A DNA stretch of 16,436 bases from Bacteroidales bacterium H10 (GTDB lineage: Bacteria; Bacteroidota; Bacteroidia; Bacteroidales; Muribaculaceae): the NCBI GenBank assembly GCA_001701295.1, contig DAAV01000045.1:802-17237 (forward strand). The letters run 5' to 3'. This document shows positions 14,068 to 16,436 of the stretch, piece after piece (positions within the stretch are counted from its first letter, which is position 1; each line of letters begins with the position of its first letter). The notes under the pieces were generated by a model, which worked only from the letters and a program-made list of their open reading frames with translations, was not told where the DNA came from and ran no database searches. Position numbers and translations under genes: made by a program.

Positions 14068-16365
14068 ATGAAAGGTATACAAAAGATGCTTGTATCGCTT
14101 ATTGGAACAGCGTGCAGCCTGAGCGCGGTGGCGGTTTATCCGGAAATTAACATGGCTTCGGTTAGATCACACTATTACCCTGAATTCATCATTCAGGAAA
14201 GCCATATCATAGAGGATGGCATGAATAATCTGAAAAATCGTGTCATCGCACCGCAATCGATGGAAAACACCTCAGTCAAAGGTCATGTCAGAGTTGGAGA
14301 GCAGAGAAATACTGTCACAATGAATTTTACCGGGATTATTGATCCGAATATGCGCCCGACCATTAGATTTTTTAAGTCGGGAGCTTTATATCTGACAGGA
14401 GAAATTATATCTTCAGAAAATTGGACTGAAGATGCCAAAACGGTCACGCTTTCCGTGCCGTCAGCGGTCTATGACATATTTGTCTATTGGACAGAACTGG
14501 AACCCGGTGTCAATCATACCCGGCATTGTCTGGTGGCAAAAGAACAGGTTTATGTTGACGGGGATAAGGAATATGTATATGACCGTTCTGACGCGAGAAA
14601 TGCCGTAAGTTTCCATCATACTCTTCCCAATGGAGATGTACCTCGGTGGCCCGGAATAAAATATGATGATGTGACAGGAAATCCTACTCGTGACTGGGGC
14701 GCCGCAAATGTAGGAATGACAAACAGTATTATACATATAATACATCCTGAATCTGGCTTTGAGGTAGCTCATTGCAGTTCTTTCAATGCTGCTTCTGACG
14801 GTGACATTCTGGATAAATTCGAGCCGGCGGAGGAAATGAAGTTTTGGTGTAATGATGATATTCCTTCAGATATGTGGATTACAAACCATATCATTATGGA
14901 AAATGAAAAAGGGGAAATATATTCTTCTATGGCCTCTGTGTCGTTAAATGGATGTGAAAATAATGTAGAAGTCGATAATAAAGATTATTATCTTGTGGCG
15001 GAAGAACTTGAGCACTCTCCTTATTTCTATCAAAATGATTTCAAGAGCGATGTATCACAATCTTATGCAATAAATGAAGAGGTGCTTGGTTTTCCGGGAT
15101 TTACGTTTAAATATAGTGTTTCGGAGGGTGATAAAAAGGACATATATATTCGCACTGAGCCATTCTTTTATGAAAATAAAAACGTCACACTTACATATGT
15201 GACGCAGACCTCTTATGATATGGCGGTTGAGGAATCTGGACCTTTCGGTTTAACATTATGGAAGATGTCCGGAATCAAATCTCCGGAAATATTCAATTAT
15301 GATGGTGCGGGATGTTATATGGGTTCAACGTGGGATGATTTTATGTACCACTATATTTTCCGTGCTCCCGAAGGCGGGTACTACAAATGGCCGGGAATTT
15401 TGCCGAGAACAAACATTCATCCTGTTTTTTCATATGAAGCCGGATTGAGAAAGCAAAAACTTGGTAATAATGTACCTGTCATGTCTGTGCTGACAATTGA
15501 TTACGGTGTGCCGGAAGCAAGACTTCCCATTGCGTTTCCGGCTATAAAGGGACGTTACGGTGAGTCCCGGGTTATCGATATGGAGACGCTTGCCGCATCC
15601 TTGTCAATCGGTGCGGAAAAATTATATGATGGCTCCTGGAACGGTATGGTTGACTATATGTTTGACGTCTATTCGGAGGTCTCGGCCGGAAAAGTCGATG
15701 TAGTATTCACGGATAATAATATCACCGTAGACGGCATTCCAGGTAAGAATGTCACTGAATTCGGATATGACAAAAATAGCGATGACGTTTGGACACCCAC
15801 ACTCCAGATGTTGCATTTTAGGGATGCCGAAGGATATGTCAATGACCGTTTTGCAAATCCCTCCGACGGTGTGATCGAATTCGCGGGGGGTGATTTTATC
15901 GAACATTTTAATGACGAGAACTACTATTGGTATACCGAGGAAGAGGCGGAAGTGAAGGTGGAATACGCCCCTTACGGTACCGATGACTTCATGCCTTTGG
16001 ATGTGAGAGAGATACCCGAACTTTATTTTATGCCTGGGTACGGACATTTCTATCGTGGTTCTCTGTGTGGAGTGGATAGAGGAAGCTCTAACGGCTGGTT
16101 TGATCTTCGGATATCATTGACGGACGCTGCCGGCAATTATCAGAGACAAACGCTTTCTCCGGCATTTAAAGTTGAGTCACTGGCAGGTGTGGATACTGTC
16201 ATAGATAATGTTGGTTCAATAAAAGTGGAGGGAAGAAATATTATCGTTCCCCAGGGCGCTAATATTTTTACAGTGCAAGGCATACTCTCTGATGGCAGAA
16301 ATGTGCAACCAGGAGTGTATCTCGTAAAAGCTGCTGCAGTTACATCGAAAATAATCGTGAGATAA
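14068..16365 (+). CDS. Exported protein of unknown function with a T9SS-type sorting domain
   Basis: A 765-residue protein I cannot assign to a known family. Residues 1-22 form a signal peptide (ending SAVA before VYPE). Cys16 is not in a good lipobox, so signal peptidase I processing is likelier. The mature part is acidic, rich in Tyr, Trp and Asp, and looks all-beta, suggesting several sandwich domains. No catalytic motif stands out. The last 50 or so residues resemble a type A T9SS C-terminal domain (IFTVQGILSDGRNV, then QPGVYLVK and a final KIIVR), which would export it through the outer membrane for surface anchoring or release. The gene is visibly more AT-rich than the macroglobulin and receptor genes, hinting at a different origin. 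It has its own promoter and is divergent from the TPR/LuxR regulator, which may control it. The start is clear: the ATG at 14057 in another frame stops at once. Confidence 0.75.
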   Translation: MKGIQKMLVSLIGTACSLSAVAVYPEINMASVRSHYYPEFIIQESHIIEDGMNNLKNRVIAPQSMENTSVKGHVRVGEQRNTVTMNFTGIIDPNMRPTIRFFKSGALYLTGEIISSENWTEDAKTVTLSVPSAVYDIFVYWTELEPGVNHTRHCLVAKEQVYVDGDKEYVYDRSDARNAVSFHHTLPNGDVPRWPGIKYDDVTGNPTRDWGAANVGMTNSIIHIIHPESGFEVAHCSSFNAASDGDILDKFEPAEEMKFWCNDDIPSDMWITNHIIMENEKGEIYSSMASVSLNGCENNVEVDNKDYYLVAEELEHSPYFYQNDFKSDVSQSYAINEEVLGFPGFTFKYSVSEGDKKDIYIRTEPFFYENKNVTLTYVTQTSYDMAVEESGPFGLTLWKMSGIKSPEIFNYDGAGCYMGSTWDDFMYHYIFRAPEGGYYKWPGILPRTNIHPVFSYEAGLRKQKLGNNVPVMSVLTIDYGVPEARLPIAFPAIKGRYGESRVIDMETLAASLSIGAEKLYDGSWNGMVDYMFDVYSEVSAGKVDVVFTDNNITVDGIPGKNVTEFGYDKNSDDVWTPTLQMLHFRDAEGYVNDRFANPSDGVIEFAGGDFIEHFNDENYYWYTEEEAEVKVEYAPYGTDDFMPLDVREIPELYFMPGYGHFYRGSLCGVDRGSSNGWFDLRISLTDAAGNYQRQTLSPAFKVESLAGVDTVIDNVGSIKVEGRNIIVPQGANIFTVQGILSDGRNVQPGVYLVKAAAVTSKIIVR

Positions 16366-16387
16366 TTGATATCCTATTCTGAGTTTA

Positions 16388-16421
16388 AAGATCCCGTTTG
16401 CTTATCTGCAGACGGGATCTT
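16388..16421 (+). terminator. Stable hairpin after the exported-protein gene, probable terminator
   Basis: AAGATCCCGTTTGC (16388-16401) pairs with GCAGACGGGATCTT (16408-16421), a 14-bp stem with one G-T wobble and a 6-base loop. It lies 22 bases after the stop codon at 16365. No T-run follows on the plus strand (TGACGTTAAA), so termination may be inefficient or the hairpin may only protect the 3' end. On the minus strand a short TTTAAA follows, so it could also serve an off-window converging gene. Confidence 0.65.
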
Positions 16422-16436
16422 GACGTTAAAAAAATA

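Overview
The window looks like chromosomal DNA of a gut-type Bacteroidales bacterium, most likely Muribaculaceae or a close relative. This is inferred from protein types and promoter style, since no search was possible. The signs are a TonB-dependent receptor with a CarboxypepD_reg-like N-terminal extension, a membrane regulator combining TPRs and a LuxR-type HTH, a probable type IX secretion (T9SS) sorting domain, a thioester-less bacterial alpha-2-macroglobulin, and two promoters of the Bacteroidetes TTTG/TAnnTTTG class. I see no rRNA, tRNA, CRISPR array, insertion sequence or integrase.

Left part (1-6970), plus strand: a terminator closes an off-window gene. Three genes follow in tight order: a small membrane protein of the VPxGYFE type usually found beside ECF sigma factors, a small periplasmic Spy/CpxP-like protein (overlapping the first by ATGA), and a 1924-residue alpha-2-macroglobulin. 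They look like one envelope-stress or envelope-protection operon. A strong hairpin with a T-run lies inside the signal-peptide codons of the macroglobulin gene and may tune its expression. A bidirectional hairpin at 6931-6964 separates this operon from the converging genes.

Middle part (6984-13680), minus strand: a TPR / transmembrane / LuxR-HTH regulator, then a TonB-dependent receptor and, one base later, a modular lipoprotein. The receptor-lipoprotein pair has its own promoter (ATTG-N20-TAACTTTG). A perfect 14-bp inverted repeat brackets the -7 box and the whole leader. One arm lies between the -33 and -7 boxes, the other eight bases upstream of the receptor start codon. Flipping the 83-bp segment would remove the -7 box, so this is a candidate small phase-variable promoter or a paired-operator switch. 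It is the most interesting signal in the window.

Right part (13681-16436): a 387-bp divergent intergenic region carries a promoter (GTTG-N20-TAATTTTG) for an AT-rich gene. That gene encodes an unrecognised 765-residue exported protein with a C-terminal end like a T9SS sorting domain. A stable hairpin follows it. The arrangement suggests that the central regulator controls one or both surface-protein units, but the sequence cannot prove this.
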